The position numbers and the translations under genes are program-made. Shown here piece after piece: positions 16,801 to 24,315 of a stretch of 33,473 nt of DNA (position 1 is the first letter of the stretch; each line of letters begins with the position of its first letter). The notes beneath the pieces were generated by a model. The model had not been told where the DNA came from. It was given only the letters and a program-made list of their open reading frames with translations, and did no database searches. The DNA comes from a bacterium (lineage in GTDB: Bacteria > Hydrothermota > Hydrothermia > UBA1063), in assembly GCA_030019025.1 (NCBI GenBank), contig JASEFR010000022.1, positions 1 to 33,473 on the forward strand, given 5' to 3'.

Positions 16801-17253
16801 GCCTGCAAGGTAGACCTCTTTAGCTTCCTTGTCGTAAAATCTGAAAATTACTTTACCATCTATATATTCTAAGGATTTTAGGGCGCTGACACTTAATTGA
16901 GGGTTTTCAGTAAAGAGGATTTCTCCTTTATCAGTTAATGTGAATTTTGAGTTTGACCCACCAAATCCATCGGGGACTTTCCAAGGATTATCCGGGTCTT
17001 CTTTCCACACACCATCAATTATGAACTTGTACTCATAGGTTCCCGGTTTTAACTCTATTTTTGCAGTCCAAATATTGTCTCTTTGAGCCATTTTAATCCC
17101 TGCTGGACTCCAGTTGGAAAAAGTGCCAGTGACAACTACATCTTTAGCTTGTGGATCTTTAAGAGAGAAAACCACTTTTCCATCTTCAAATTCAACTCCG
17201 GCTATAAGGAGCCCTGATGAGAGAATGAGTAAAAGTATTTTTATAAGTCTCAT
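13795..17253 (-). CDS. Secreted GH57 alpha-glucanase with three CBM48-like repeats
   Basis: A 1152-residue exported enzyme with an N-terminal signal peptide (MRLIKILLLILSSGLLIAG). Three CBM48/AMPK-type glycan-binding repeats follow at about 20-115, 130-225 and 245-340, each with GTF(S/N)NW, PGxYxYKF and DGFGG. The GH57 catalytic barrel starts at about 366 with WHQHQP (368-373). The nucleophile is E646 in MWPAEGSVS and the acid/base residue is D753 in LDGENAWEWY. HLHAGSWI follows at about 802-809. The C-terminus (about 940-1130) resembles the glucodextranase C-terminal (DOMON-like) domain. Relatives are amylopullulanases, so starch or pullulan breakdown outside the cytoplasm is likely. A strong ribosome site AAGGAGGAAGT precedes the ATG. 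A weak TTGCTT/TAAAAT pair about 30-60 nt upstream may be its promoter. Confidence 0.93.
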   Translation of the reverse strand: MRLIKILLLILSSGLLIAGVEFEDGKVVFSLKDPQAKDVVVTGTFSNWSPAGIKMAQRDNIWTAKIELKPGTYEYKFIIDGVWKEDPDNPWKVPDGFGGSNSKFTLTDKGEILFTENPQLSVSALKSLEYIDGKVIFRFYDKEAKEVYLAGTFNNWSPNALKMENKGTYFETSLELKPGVYEYKFVVNGNTWKEDPFNARKVPDGFGGFNSQFELTPDGKLLYSPASTKPVETEAKFDWKGPEYTPEGILFRFYAPDAQAVYLAGTFNNWAPTGLPMTKDEKGIWSVKIKLIPGNYQYKFVIDGVKWQEDPTNPAKVDDGFGGFNSAFKLTDDGKILLEAVGPTTLPQEPVIKSLKKQGTPIYLAIVWHQHQPRYYKDLKTGESFAPWVRLHGIKDYYDMAAILYNYPKIRFTINLTPVLLMQLEDAIKLYEEGKSPDVDFRMTLKNADSLTYEDKKYLLANFFSASWDNMIDIFPRYKELRTKRVWNPDGTINFDESIRRYTTQDFRDLQVYFNLCWFDPDFRNGEVELPTGEKVSVKKFVEKGQNFTEQDKKEILDIQMKILKAIIPVHKDLLSRGQIEVITTPYYHPILPLIYDTESAREAMPNAKLPERFSWPEDAIWHVKRAVIKYKDIFGKEPVGMWPAEGSVSHDIVPIVRQSGFTWMCSDGHVLARSLKKADFGDDDLYRPYAVVNGKDTIYMVFRDTDLSDRIGFRYKSYSGVQGANDFILRLYEIHTKFAKDPEPHLVTVILDGENAWEWYKNDAKEFFHSLYSQLSEADWIITTTPTDFIKQFPPKRVITHLHAGSWINADFSTWIGEDEENLAWNYLGYVRKEFENFKKSEQYDETTLEKAFLELASAEGSDWFWFFGADQSAGDDRWTDIMFRRTLKNVYEILGKPYPDFLDKSILEEARKTSYSASVMAKSDPRISAKEIYKIKDVEGDDYGPGYYLYPSNGVFKKGIFDIKGLEIFETDKSYIFSIKVGELDNPWNAPYGFSQQIFFLYIDNRDGGKTDPIKPSLNYQIENQWDVAIMVSGWDNACGVYNTSMELLEVPDIYVDYENREVVFAVSKKFTGDLKGARISLTGYSYDGYGKESLRTLQSARGEWEFGGAKSTSAPKVIDLLHPDRGVQEKALSSYERGETVRIPFLNVK

Positions 17254-17367
17254 ACTTCCTCCTTGTCCTTAAATATTTTAATGTGTTGGCCTGGGAAAGC
17301 AAATAGAAAGTCTTTTCTTTTAATTGATAAGGCTTTTTAAAATACGTTTTATAAAAGGCCATGTCGT

Positions 17368-17396
17368 TTGATTTTTCCTTTACCTTTCCCTAAAAT
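17368..17396 (+). promoter_or_regulatory. sigma70-like promoter for tRNA-Leu and probably acpP
   Basis: TTGATT (17368-17373) and TAAAAT (17391-17396) have a 17-nt spacer, giving a start near 17403, right at the tRNA 5' end (17406). No second promoter is evident in the 39 nt between the tRNA and acpP. Confidence 0.6.
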
Positions 17397-17405
17397 TAAC
17401 ACATC

Positions 17406-17490
17406 GCCGAGGTGGCGGAACTGGCAGACGCGCTGCCCTCAGGAGGCAGTGGGTGTTCGACCCGTGCGGGTTCAAATCCCGCCCTCGGCA
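17406..17490 (+). tRNA. tRNA-Leu (CAG)
   Basis: This is a class II tRNA with a long variable arm (TGGGTGTTCGACCCG region). The acceptor GCCGAGG pairs with CCTCGGC, with discriminator A. The anticodon loop CTCAGGA gives anticodon CAG, and the T arm is GCGGG-TTCAAAT-CCCGC. CCA is not encoded. Confidence 0.95.
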
Positions 17491-17529
17491 AAAAGTAGAA
17501 ACAAAACATAAGTTCAAAAGGAGGTAGTT

Positions 17530-17766
17530 ATGGATATATTTGCTACTCTAAAAGAGATAATAGTGGACAAACTGTCAGTCTCTGAAGATCAGATAAAGCC
17601 TGAATCAAGGTTCATGGAAGACCTTGGTGCTGATTCTCTCGATGTAGTTGAGCTTGTTATGGCTATAGAAGAAAAATTTGGAATTGAGATACCTGATGAA
17701 GATGCGGAGAAAATAAGAACTGTGCAGGATGCAATCAATTACATAAAAGCAAAGATAGGCGGTTAA
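17530..17766 (+). CDS. acpP: Acyl carrier protein
   Basis: A 78-residue acidic protein of normal length. The phosphopantetheine attachment serine is S36 in [12 protein letters not shown], the most conserved ACP motif, and [17 protein letters not shown] follows. It carries growing acyl chains for type II fatty-acid synthesis. A strong AAAAGGAGGT ribosome site ends about 5 nt before the ATG. tRNA-Leu lies 39 nt upstream and fabF follows, the usual acpP-fabF order. Confidence 0.98.
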   Translation: MDIFATLKEIIVDKLSVSEDQIKPESRFMEDLGADSLDVVELVMAIEEKFGIEIPDEDAEKIRTVQDAINYIKAKIGG

Positions 17767-17769
17767 GAT

Positions 17770-17792
17770 AGCAGGATTATTATTCTGCTTTT
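17770..17792 (+). terminator. Weak intrinsic terminator/attenuator between acpP and fabF
   Basis: AGCAGGA-TTATTA-TTCTGCT forms a 7-bp hairpin (one G-T pair) followed by TTTT. It is weak, which fits partial termination that would leave acpP mRNA more abundant than fabF mRNA. Confidence 0.45.
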
Positions 17793-17816
17793 AACCTGTT
17801 TGTTTTTTCAATTAAT

Positions 17817-19058
17817 ATGAAAAGAAGAGTTGTAGTTACAGGGGTGGGGGTGGTTACCCCTGTTGGTAAAAATGTAAATGATTTCTGGGAGGCTCTTTTA
17901 TCTGCGAAAAATGGAATAAAAGTAATCGACCGGTTCGACGTATCCCAGTTCCCGACCAAAATTGCTGGATTAATTGAAGATTTTCATCCAGAAGAACGGT
18001 TTGATCCAAAAGAACTTAAAAGAATGGACCTCGTAACCCAATATGGACTATATGCTGCTCATGAAGCGGTAAGTGATGCTGGTTTAATTGAGGGTAAATT
18101 CGATCCATGTAGGGTTGGGGTTATATTCTCTTCAGGGATAGGCGGGATTAAAACGCTGGAAGAAGAGGTTATAAAACTCAAAGAGCAAGGACCACGAAGA
18201 GTTAGTCCTTTTCTTGTTCCTATGATGATTGTTGATATTACCCCGGGGCACATTGCAATGAGATATGGTTTCAAAGGCCCCAACTATTCTGTAGTCTCGG
18301 CATGTGCTTCCTCCGCCCATGCTATTGGTGACGCATACAGGATGATCAAATATGGTGATGCTGATATCATTATCGCAGGTGGTGCTGAAGCTCCTGTTAC
18401 GCCTATCGGACTTGCTGGTTTCTGTAGCATGAGAGCTCTTTCTACAAGAAATGATGAACCACAGAAGGCCTCGAGGCCCTTTGATAAAGAACGCGACGGT
18501 TTCGTAATGGCTGAAGGTGCTGGTGCTGTTGTTCTGGAAGAGCTCGAACACGCACTAAAGAGGGGGGCCAAAATTTACGCAGAAGTGGTCGGATACGGAG
18601 CCACTGCCGATGCTTATCACATAACAGCACCACATCCCGATGGCGAGGGAGCGGTTAATTCAATGAGACTTGCTATTGAAGAGGCTGGAATTTCTCCTGA
18701 AGAAGTAAGTTACATAAACGCCCACGGTACTTCAACCCAGCTAAACGATATTGCCGAAACGAAGGCGATTAAGAAACTATTTGGCGAGCATGCCTATAAG
18801 ATTCCTGTTTCGTCTACTAAGTCCATGACCGGACACCTACTTGGGGCTGCCGGAGCAGTGGAATTCATTGCATCCGTTATGAGTGTCTATACCGATAAAA
18901 TACATCCTACCCGAAATTACGAATTTCCAGATCCGGAGTGTGACCTTGACTATGTTCCCGGAACTTATAGAGAAGTAATTGTAAATTACGCCCTTTCAAA
19001 TTCTTTTGGCTTTGGAGGACACAACGCCTCTTTATTGGTTAAGAAATACTCTGTCTAA
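17817..19058 (+). CDS. fabF: 3-oxoacyl-ACP synthase II
   Basis: A 413-residue condensing enzyme that extends acyl-ACP with malonyl-ACP. The catalytic triad falls at the same numbers as in E. coli FabF: C163 (VVSACASSAHAIG), H303 (NAHGTSTQLND) and H340 (STKSMTGHLLGAAGAVE). The C-terminal NSFGFGGHNASL is also present. No ribosome site is obvious before the ATG. The 50-nt gap after acpP contains a hairpin. The last 20 nt overlap the tail of the convergent transglutaminase gene, so neither gene has a separate terminator here. Confidence 0.98.
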   Translation: MKRRVVVTGVGVVTPVGKNVNDFWEALLSAKNGIKVIDRFDVSQFPTKIAGLIEDFHPEERFDPKELKRMDLVTQYGLYAAHEAVSDAGLIEGKFDPCRVGVIFSSGIGGIKTLEEEVIKLKEQGPRRVSPFLVPMMIVDITPGHIAMRYGFKGPNYSVVSACASSAHAIGDAYRMIKYGDADIIIAGGAEAPVTPIGLAGFCSMRALSTRNDEPQKASRPFDKERDGFVMAEGAGAVVLEELEHALKRGAKIYAEVVGYGATADAYHITAPHPDGEGAVNSMRLAIEEAGISPEEVSYINAHGTSTQLNDIAETKAIKKLFGEHAYKIPVSSTKSMTGHLLGAAGAVEFIASVMSVYTDKIHPTRNYEFPDPECDLDYVPGTYREVIVNYALSNSFGFGGHNASLLVKKYSV

Positions 19059-20910
19059 AATTTTCGAATTTTCTTCTAAGTTTTTCTAAGTCACAGTTCG
19101 TTGAAAATCTGCATTTTGTATATTCGGCAAGAAAATCAGTAGCTTCGGGAATTTTGACAAGGTCTGCGATTTCCTTAGCGGTCATTGAAGGGGTTAAATT
19201 GTACCCCTTTCTTTTTAATATTTTCTCAAACTTTCTGTAGTATTGAGTAGCGGGATGAGTTTTGTATCTTACTCGCTTTAGAACTAACACAAAGCCGAGC
19301 GCGATTATAAATATGAATGCTGCATTCCCCAATAGGGTTAAAAGTTTTTTCTTGAAGAGATTTTTAATGGAATACTGGATTGCGTTGAATATTCTAATCT
19401 GATTCGTAAAACTGAATTCAAGAACTTGTGTTGTCCAGACATATGAAAGGTAATCAAAATATTCTGTTAGCTTATTTAAGACTATTTTCTCTTCCTGATA
19501 GGGAGGGGTCGGATCGAGGGGAATCCATCTGTTGGTATAAAAATATTCTACCCAGGTGTGGGCGTGTCTTGTCCTCACGATGAAGTAGTTTCCAAAGGAG
19601 TTCCATTCTTTTGTAATATAGCCTGCTACAATTCTTGATGGGATTCCTACTCTTCTTAAAATCAAAGCAGTAAGGGTTGCAAAATATTCACAGTGGCCTT
19701 TGCGAGTCTTTAGGAAATAATGTATCCAGTTTGTGTCTGAGGTAAGTTCAATGGAGTATTTGTAATTTTTCAAAAAATATTCCTTTACTTTTTGTGCAAT
19801 TTCACCAGGATTAGTCCCATTAAAATTATTCTCTTCAATTAAAGAATCAACTATTTCAATATATGCCTCTGGAACCGACAGGAAATCCACCCCTACCGGG
19901 AATTCATTATCGGGAATTGAGGATGAAAAGGCTTTGTAATTGACTTTTCTGTTGATTTCATGTCCTGTCGTTAAAAACACCTTTCCCCAAGATTTCTTAA
20001 ATGAAAATCTTCTAAAATCTATTGATTCTGGAAAGTCAGGAGCATAAAGAGCTTTTGTGGACATTGGCTCAAGGGTGATTAAGAAAGTCCTTGCCCCCGC
20101 CCTATATTTGGAGTCACTTTTGTAACTCCATCCCGTCGTATTTTCAGGGACTCTTATCCAAGTGTTTTTTTTGTAAACGTTATAAACGTTTCCACGGACA
20201 TAGAGGAAGTTTTCATGTCTTTTCATGAGTGGCTTTATCCTCATTAAAACTTGGTCTCTTCTATTCATGTATTCCACCTTGCCGATTTGGAGTTCGTTGC
20301 CAAATCCTTCCTTTCGAGCAGGCGAATAAATTTGAGCGCGGATAAGAACATATGGGGAACGGGGAAGAATTATGAAGAAGAAAAGTGACATCAAAACAGT
20401 AACAAGCCCAAATCCAATTCCAAAGTTTCTCAGTGTCTTGAGGAGGTCTTCTTCAAGGTTTGTTTCTCGTCGGTCATCTATGTAAGTGATTATTAATAAG
20501 GCTATGGAGGCTGAAACTATGTAGAGTACAAGGTAAAGTAAAAAGACAAAGGAGTAGTGAAAAATGGCGCTGTCAACAAAGTTGAAAAAAGAAAGGGCTA
20601 CAATTTGTTTCAAATCCCGCAAAGTTTTTTTACCGAGAATCTTTATGATGCTCAGGGACATGATCCAGTAAGCGATTGCTTCGAAGGGTATTCTCAAGGC
20701 TAAAATAAAAAGGAAAAGGGTCAAAAGGACACCAAGTACTGTCAAAATTTTGCTGGAAATATAAAATTCTTTTGTAAGATCCAGATAAAATGAGATAAAA
20801 AGAAGAACTAAGAAAGAGAGACCCATTGGTGCCAGTGTATGAGCTAAGCTTACCATTGCAACGGTGAGTGGTAGATAAACAACGATTTTTATTCTCTTGT
20901 CAACTTTCAT
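19039..20910 (-). CDS. TgpA-like membrane transglutaminase-fold protein
   Basis: A 623-residue protein with about 5-6 N-terminal membrane helices (residues about 10-185), then an external region. A transglutaminase-like core follows with C407 (KGHCEYFATLTALILRRVGIPSR reads across 404-426), H451 (RHAHTWVEYF) and D466 (WIPLDPTPP), the full Cys-His-Asp triad. One more helix (about 527-545) leads to a cytosolic tail resembling DUF4129. It matches the DUF3488/TgpA architecture. Such proteins are usually encoded with MoxR and DUF58 proteins, exactly as here. Its start overlaps the DUF58 gene by 11 nt. The peptide or protein substrate is unknown; a cell-envelope role is inferred from the family. Confidence 0.92.
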   Translation of the reverse strand: MKVDKRIKIVVYLPLTVAMVSLAHTLAPMGLSFLVLLFISFYLDLTKEFYISSKILTVLGVLLTLFLFILALRIPFEAIAYWIMSLSIIKILGKKTLRDLKQIVALSFFNFVDSAIFHYSFVFLLYLVLYIVSASIALLIITYIDDRRETNLEEDLLKTLRNFGIGFGLVTVLMSLFFFIILPRSPYVLIRAQIYSPARKEGFGNELQIGKVEYMNRRDQVLMRIKPLMKRHENFLYVRGNVYNVYKKNTWIRVPENTTGWSYKSDSKYRAGARTFLITLEPMSTKALYAPDFPESIDFRRFSFKKSWGKVFLTTGHEINRKVNYKAFSSSIPDNEFPVGVDFLSVPEAYIEIVDSLIEENNFNGTNPGEIAQKVKEYFLKNYKYSIELTSDTNWIHYFLKTRKGHCEYFATLTALILRRVGIPSRIVAGYITKEWNSFGNYFIVRTRHAHTWVEYFYTNRWIPLDPTPPYQEEKIVLNKLTEYFDYLSYVWTTQVLEFSFTNQIRIFNAIQYSIKNLFKKKLLTLLGNAAFIFIIALGFVLVLKRVRYKTHPATQYYRKFEKILKRKGYNLTPSMTAKEIADLVKIPEATDFLAEYTKCRFSTNCDLEKLRRKFENFRQSIS

Positions 20911-21796
20911 AACCTAAAAGAGCGAGTTCTTCAAGAATTTTTATCTTTTGCTTAATGCCAGAATCTGGGGGAATAATGGCTTTGCCATCAATCTTTAATC
21001 CCACGCTGTGTCCTTGTTCTAAGTATTGGACTGCTAAGGAAGCTACTCTTTCGATTTCCTCTTCCGATGCAGTTGAAGCGATATCAAGGTTTAAGACCTG
21101 AAAATTTTCGTCCCGGAATATTTTAACATAAAGTCTTTCGTCTTTGATTTTTTTCCAGTGAATTCTTGAGACTTTGTCCTGAAAGGTGTATTCCCTGAGT
21201 CCCATGAAATCCCCTATAGCGCCCTCTTTACTTGATTCTGCTCCCCATCCTGTGTTTTCTGGAGACTCTATTGTTATATCCCTCTCTATTTTGTATATGT
21301 GTGGGAAAACAAGGAGTTTCAGATTCATGGGGTAGAACATTTCCCTTATGGTAAAACTAAGTGGGAATGTGGTGCCAACAAAGATTGATTCAACGTCCTT
21401 GTAGCCTCTCTTTTCAAAGTAGCAGGGCAAAAGTCCTTCTTTGAAACTTGATGGTGGAATTATTTCAAAAACCACTTTTTCTTTTTCTGATCTTTTGACG
21501 TAGATGAGAAATAGAGGCAAAGGACTTTTGTTTTTTACTCTGACTTTCAGATAGTTAACCGTTTTTGCATACATTTCCTCAGGTGCTATTATAGAGATTT
21601 GGATGGACTTTAAACTTAGATAGCTTATAAAACCGGAGAGTGCCATTATGGATAATAGCGCTGCAAGAAAGAAGTAGAGGAGATTGTTCCCTGAGTTTAC
21701 CGCTGCAAAACCGAGCAATAAAGTAAGTATAGCGTAATACCTACCCCATTTTTTAAGTTTTACGTAGGAAACAAAAGGTTTGGGCTTTCTGAACAT
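20900..21796 (-). CDS. DUF58 domain protein
   Basis: A 298-residue protein with two membrane helices near the N-terminus (about 20-62) and a DUF58 domain toward the C-terminus. The domain signature is GDFMGLREYTFQDKVSRIHW (about 192-211), followed by KIKDERLYVKIFRDE. DUF58 proteins are a vWA-like group encoded with MoxR ATPases, which are thought to act on them in chaperone fashion. It starts immediately after the moxR stop and overlaps the transglutaminase gene, so all three are one transcript. Exact role unknown. Confidence 0.92.
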   Translation of the reverse strand: MFRKPKPFVSYVKLKKWGRYYAILTLLLGFAAVNSGNNLLYFFLAALLSIMALSGFISYLSLKSIQISIIAPEEMYAKTVNYLKVRVKNKSPLPLFLIYVKRSEKEKVVFEIIPPSSFKEGLLPCYFEKRGYKDVESIFVGTTFPLSFTIREMFYPMNLKLLVFPHIYKIERDITIESPENTGWGAESSKEGAIGDFMGLREYTFQDKVSRIHWKKIKDERLYVKIFRDENFQVLNLDIASTASEEEIERVASLAVQYLEQGHSVGLKIDGKAIIPPDSGIKQKIKILEELALLGYES

Positions 21797-22705
21797 TTAT
21801 CTTGGAACGGGAATCTTCTCTATGAAATCTTTTAGAAAAACTGAGACATCGCATGCTGGAACGTCACAGATAATCCTATGACTTGCCACGTAAGGGAAAA
21901 TTTCTTTAACATCTTCTGGAATTACGTAGTCTCGTTCCTCAATGAGTGCTTTAGCTCTTGAACATTTTAAAAGGTGAATAGATGCCCTTGAACTTAATCC
22001 CTCTTTGATAGAGGGATTACTTCTTGTGGAGATAACAATTTCTGAGATGTAGTCAATGATAGAATCGTCCACCTTAACCTTTGAAACTTCCTGCTGGATG
22101 GTGAGAAACTCTTCCTTTGTAACTAATTGGTTTAGGGTTGGAATTAAATATCTTGGGTCCCCTGCCTTTAGTATTTCCTGCTCTACCTCCTTTGAAGGAT
22201 ATTCTATTTTGATTTTCATTAGAAACCTGTCAGTCTGTGTAATGGGAAGAGGGAATGTTCCTGCGTAGTCCATGGGATTCTGCGTCGCAAAAACTATAAA
22301 AGGTTTATCAAGCTCGTAGGTCTTCCCTTCAATTGTAACGTGTCTTTCTTCCATCACCTCAATTAAGGCGCTCTGGGTTTTGGGGGAGGCCCTGTTAATT
22401 TCATCAACAAGGACGAAGTTGGCAAAGATGGGGCCAGGGTGAAAATCAAAAGTTCCTGTTTTTAAGTTAAAAATGTTTGTTCCCAATATGTCTGAAGGCA
22501 AGACATCACTTGTAAACTGTATTCTGCGGAAGGTTAGACCAAAAATTTTTGCAAAGGTTAGTACAAAAGTCGTCTTGCCAACGCCGGTGGGTCCCTCCAG
22601 GAGGACGTGCCCATCGGCGACAATAGCAGTTAAGACTGCTTTGATTATGTCATCCTGTCCTTTTATGACTTTTTTGGCTTCTGTTATAATTTCGCTAAAT
22701 TGCAT
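21797..22705 (-). CDS. MoxR-family AAA+ ATPase
   Basis: A 302-residue AAA+ ATPase of normal MoxR length. Walker A is GPTGVGKTT (38-46), and Walker B with the MoxR signature is VLVDEINRASPKTQSALIEVMEE (D101-E102). AAA features follow: FATQNPMDYAGTFPLPITQTDRF and an arginine-bearing SRASIHLLK. These enzymes help mature partner proteins such as the DUF58 protein encoded next. The gene has no ribosome site. The predicted transcription start falls within one base of the ATG, so its mRNA is probably leaderless. Confidence 0.95.
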   Translation of the reverse strand: MQFSEIITEAKKVIKGQDDIIKAVLTAIVADGHVLLEGPTGVGKTTFVLTFAKIFGLTFRRIQFTSDVLPSDILGTNIFNLKTGTFDFHPGPIFANFVLVDEINRASPKTQSALIEVMEERHVTIEGKTYELDKPFIVFATQNPMDYAGTFPLPITQTDRFLMKIKIEYPSKEVEQEILKAGDPRYLIPTLNQLVTKEEFLTIQQEVSKVKVDDSIIDYISEIVISTRSNPSIKEGLSSRASIHLLKCSRAKALIEERDYVIPEDVKEIFPYVASHRIICDVPACDVSVFLKDFIEKIPVPR

Positions 22706-22712
22706 ATAGTCA

Positions 22713-22741
22713 ATTATAAATCAGAGTCACTGTATTGTGAA
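22713..22741 (-). promoter_or_regulatory. sigma70-like promoter of the moxR operon
   Basis: On the minus strand, TTCACA (22741-22736) and a perfect TATAAT (22718-22713) have a 17-nt spacer. The expected start is about 22706, one base before the moxR ATG at 22705. Confidence 0.7.
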
Positions 22742-22759
22742 AGCGTGGATAATGATTTT

Positions 22760-23276
22760 AGGTTGCAGATGCGTATCCATTTGTGCCTCAAAAGATTGAC
22801 GCACAAATTCCGGTTGTATTATGCTACCTTGGTGAAATGTCCTGCACAAAAGGAAGAATACTCTGTAATAACCTTTATTGCTTTTACTGCCAGAATAAGC
22901 ATTCTTTTGTTTCTTTTATCAATTTTGGGGTGCGGTTTTAATGAGAGTTTCAGCAGCAATGTTGCTCTATTCAGGAGGGGACACACCCCAACGAACGTCA
23001 TCAGATTTGTTTGAAATGTATATAAGTATGCCACTTTATATTATCAACCCTGTAATTACACTCCTATTGTTTAAAAACAACGTTTTCTTAATTTTAATGG
23101 CTTTCCTATTCCCGGGGGTGGTGGACGGGTTAAGAAAACTTCGTTTTTCGTATTTAGAAAGAATTAGGAAGCCTAAAACGAGGTGGGAGGAAGCCAAGGT
23201 CTATTTAATTGCTGAATTATGGCTTCTTCTTCTGCTACGGAGGCTTAAGTGTAGTGAGATTGTTAGTAAGCTGTGA
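22760..23276 (+). pseudogene. Decayed coding remnant with hydrophobic segments
   Basis: Between moxR and the FKBP gene is about 650 bp with no clear intact gene. Two plus-strand frames hold protein-like sequence in succession. First comes LTHKFRLYYATL followed by ARISILLFLLSILGCGF (to about 23014). Then, in another frame, MPLYIINPVITLLLF, LILMAFLFPGVVDGLRKLRF, KPKTRWEEAKVYLIAELWLL (to 23276). Together they resemble the membrane-associated tail of a family 2 glycosyltransferase, but I cannot identify it with confidence. The 111-codon open frame from 22941 is possible as a small membrane protein, but it lacks a ribosome site. I favour a frameshifted remnant. Confidence 0.35.
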
Positions 23277-23367
23277 TTTGATATAGCTTAATTCCAGTTC
23301 TTCTGACAGCTTGTAAATGCACAACGAACATTTTGAGCATATCATTTTTGAAGTACGCCGTTTTTTT

Positions 23368-23396
23368 TTGACAATTTACTCCCGAGACTTAATAAT
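23368..23396 (+). promoter_or_regulatory. sigma70 promoter of the long plus-strand operon
   Basis: A perfect TTGACA (23368-23373), a 17-nt spacer and AATAAT (23391-23396, one mismatch). The start near 23403 leaves a leader of about 20 nt containing GAAGAGGAGG. It is the clearest promoter in the window and precedes the gene run 23423-33473. Confidence 0.8.
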
Positions 23397-23422
23397 TATG
23401 AAAACCTGAAGAGGAGGAAATA

Positions 23423-23890
23423 ATGGAAGTTGTAGATAACAAAAAAGTAGTAGCGATAGAGTATACAATGACTCTGGATGATGGGAATTTGATTGACGCT
23501 ACAAAGGGGGAACCTTTTGTTTTCCTTTTTGGCGTTGGCGAAATTTTTCCGAAATTGGAAGATGGGATGAAAGGTATGAAGGTTGGTGAAGAGAAAGACA
23601 TAGTGCTGGAGCCCGACGAGGCTTTTGGTGAGTATGATCCCGAAGCGGTTCAGGTTATTCCACAGGAATACTTTGGTGAAGAGGAACCAATTGTTGGAAT
23701 GCAGTATTATGCCCATTTTGAAGAAGGAAATGAAATACCCTTTTATGTAAAAGATGTTAAGGATGGGAACGTAACCATTGATTTTAACCATCCCTTTGCA
23801 GGCCATAGAATACATTTTCACATAAAAGTTGTAAATGTAAGGGATGCATCGCCAGAAGAACTGGAACACGGGCATGCCCATCACATATAA
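23423..23890 (+). CDS. slyD: SlyD-type FKBP peptidyl-prolyl isomerase
   Basis: A 155-residue FKBP-type prolyl isomerase and chaperone of the SlyD class. The FKBP half begins VVAIEYTMTLDDGNLIDATK with FLFGVGEIFPKLEDGMKGMKVGE and EPDEAFGEYDPEAVQ. An insert-in-flap domain follows (about 75-120), then FNHPFAGHRIHFHIKVVNV. The C-terminus HGHAHHI is a short histidine tail, less extensive than the metal-binding tail of E. coli SlyD. It has a GAGGAGG ribosome site 6 nt before the ATG and a strong promoter. The next gene starts 2 nt after the stop. Confidence 0.95.
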   Translation: MEVVDNKKVVAIEYTMTLDDGNLIDATKGEPFVFLFGVGEIFPKLEDGMKGMKVGEEKDIVLEPDEAFGEYDPEAVQVIPQEYFGEEEPIVGMQYYAHFEEGNEIPFYVKDVKDGNVTIDFNHPFAGHRIHFHIKVVNVRDASPEELEHGHAHHI

Positions 23891-23892
23891 AT

Positions 23893-24315
23893 ATGTCGGA
23901 ACCAAAGGAGTGGTATTCACTTCCTGTTAGGGATAAGAAAAGAAGAACTAAGTTTCTAATTTTATTTGTGGTTTCTGTAGGGATTTTCTGGTTTGCGTTT
24001 GGGACGTTCTGGGGAATTTTTTCTTTAATAGTAATTGCTCTTGTACTTCTCCCGTTCTATACAAAGACCGTTTACCGCATTGAAAAAGGGAAAATTTATA
24101 TTAAGAAACCTTTTTACATTCTTGAAAAAGACCTTAGCTATTATAAAAAAATCGTAAAAGACAGGTACGGCCTTTTTCTTTCTCCTTTTAAGAAAAACAC
24201 ACCCCTTGAAAATTTTCGAGGACTTTTTTTACAGGTTGATGACGAAAGTTTGAAGGATGAGATTTATAAGTATCTAAAAGGAGTAATTGAAGGTGCTCAC
24301 GAAGGAGACAGTTGA
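23893..24315 (+). CDS. Small two-helix membrane protein
   Basis: A 140-residue protein with a basic N-terminus (DKKRRTK), two adjacent membrane helices (about 20-55), and a cytosolic beta-rich tail (VYRIEKGKIYIKKPFYILEKDLS). The tail has the look of a PH-like/YdbT-type membrane-associated domain. I do not recognise a family. It starts 2 nt after slyD and its 3' end overlaps yggS by 23 nt, so it is expressed with them. Position before yggS and divIVA hints at a link with the cell envelope or division, but that is only context. Confidence 0.75.
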   Translation: MSEPKEWYSLPVRDKKRRTKFLILFVVSVGIFWFAFGTFWGIFSLIVIALVLLPFYTKTVYRIEKGKIYIKKPFYILEKDLSYYKKIVKDRYGLFLSPFKKNTPLENFRGLFLQVDDESLKDEIYKYLKGVIEGAHEGDS

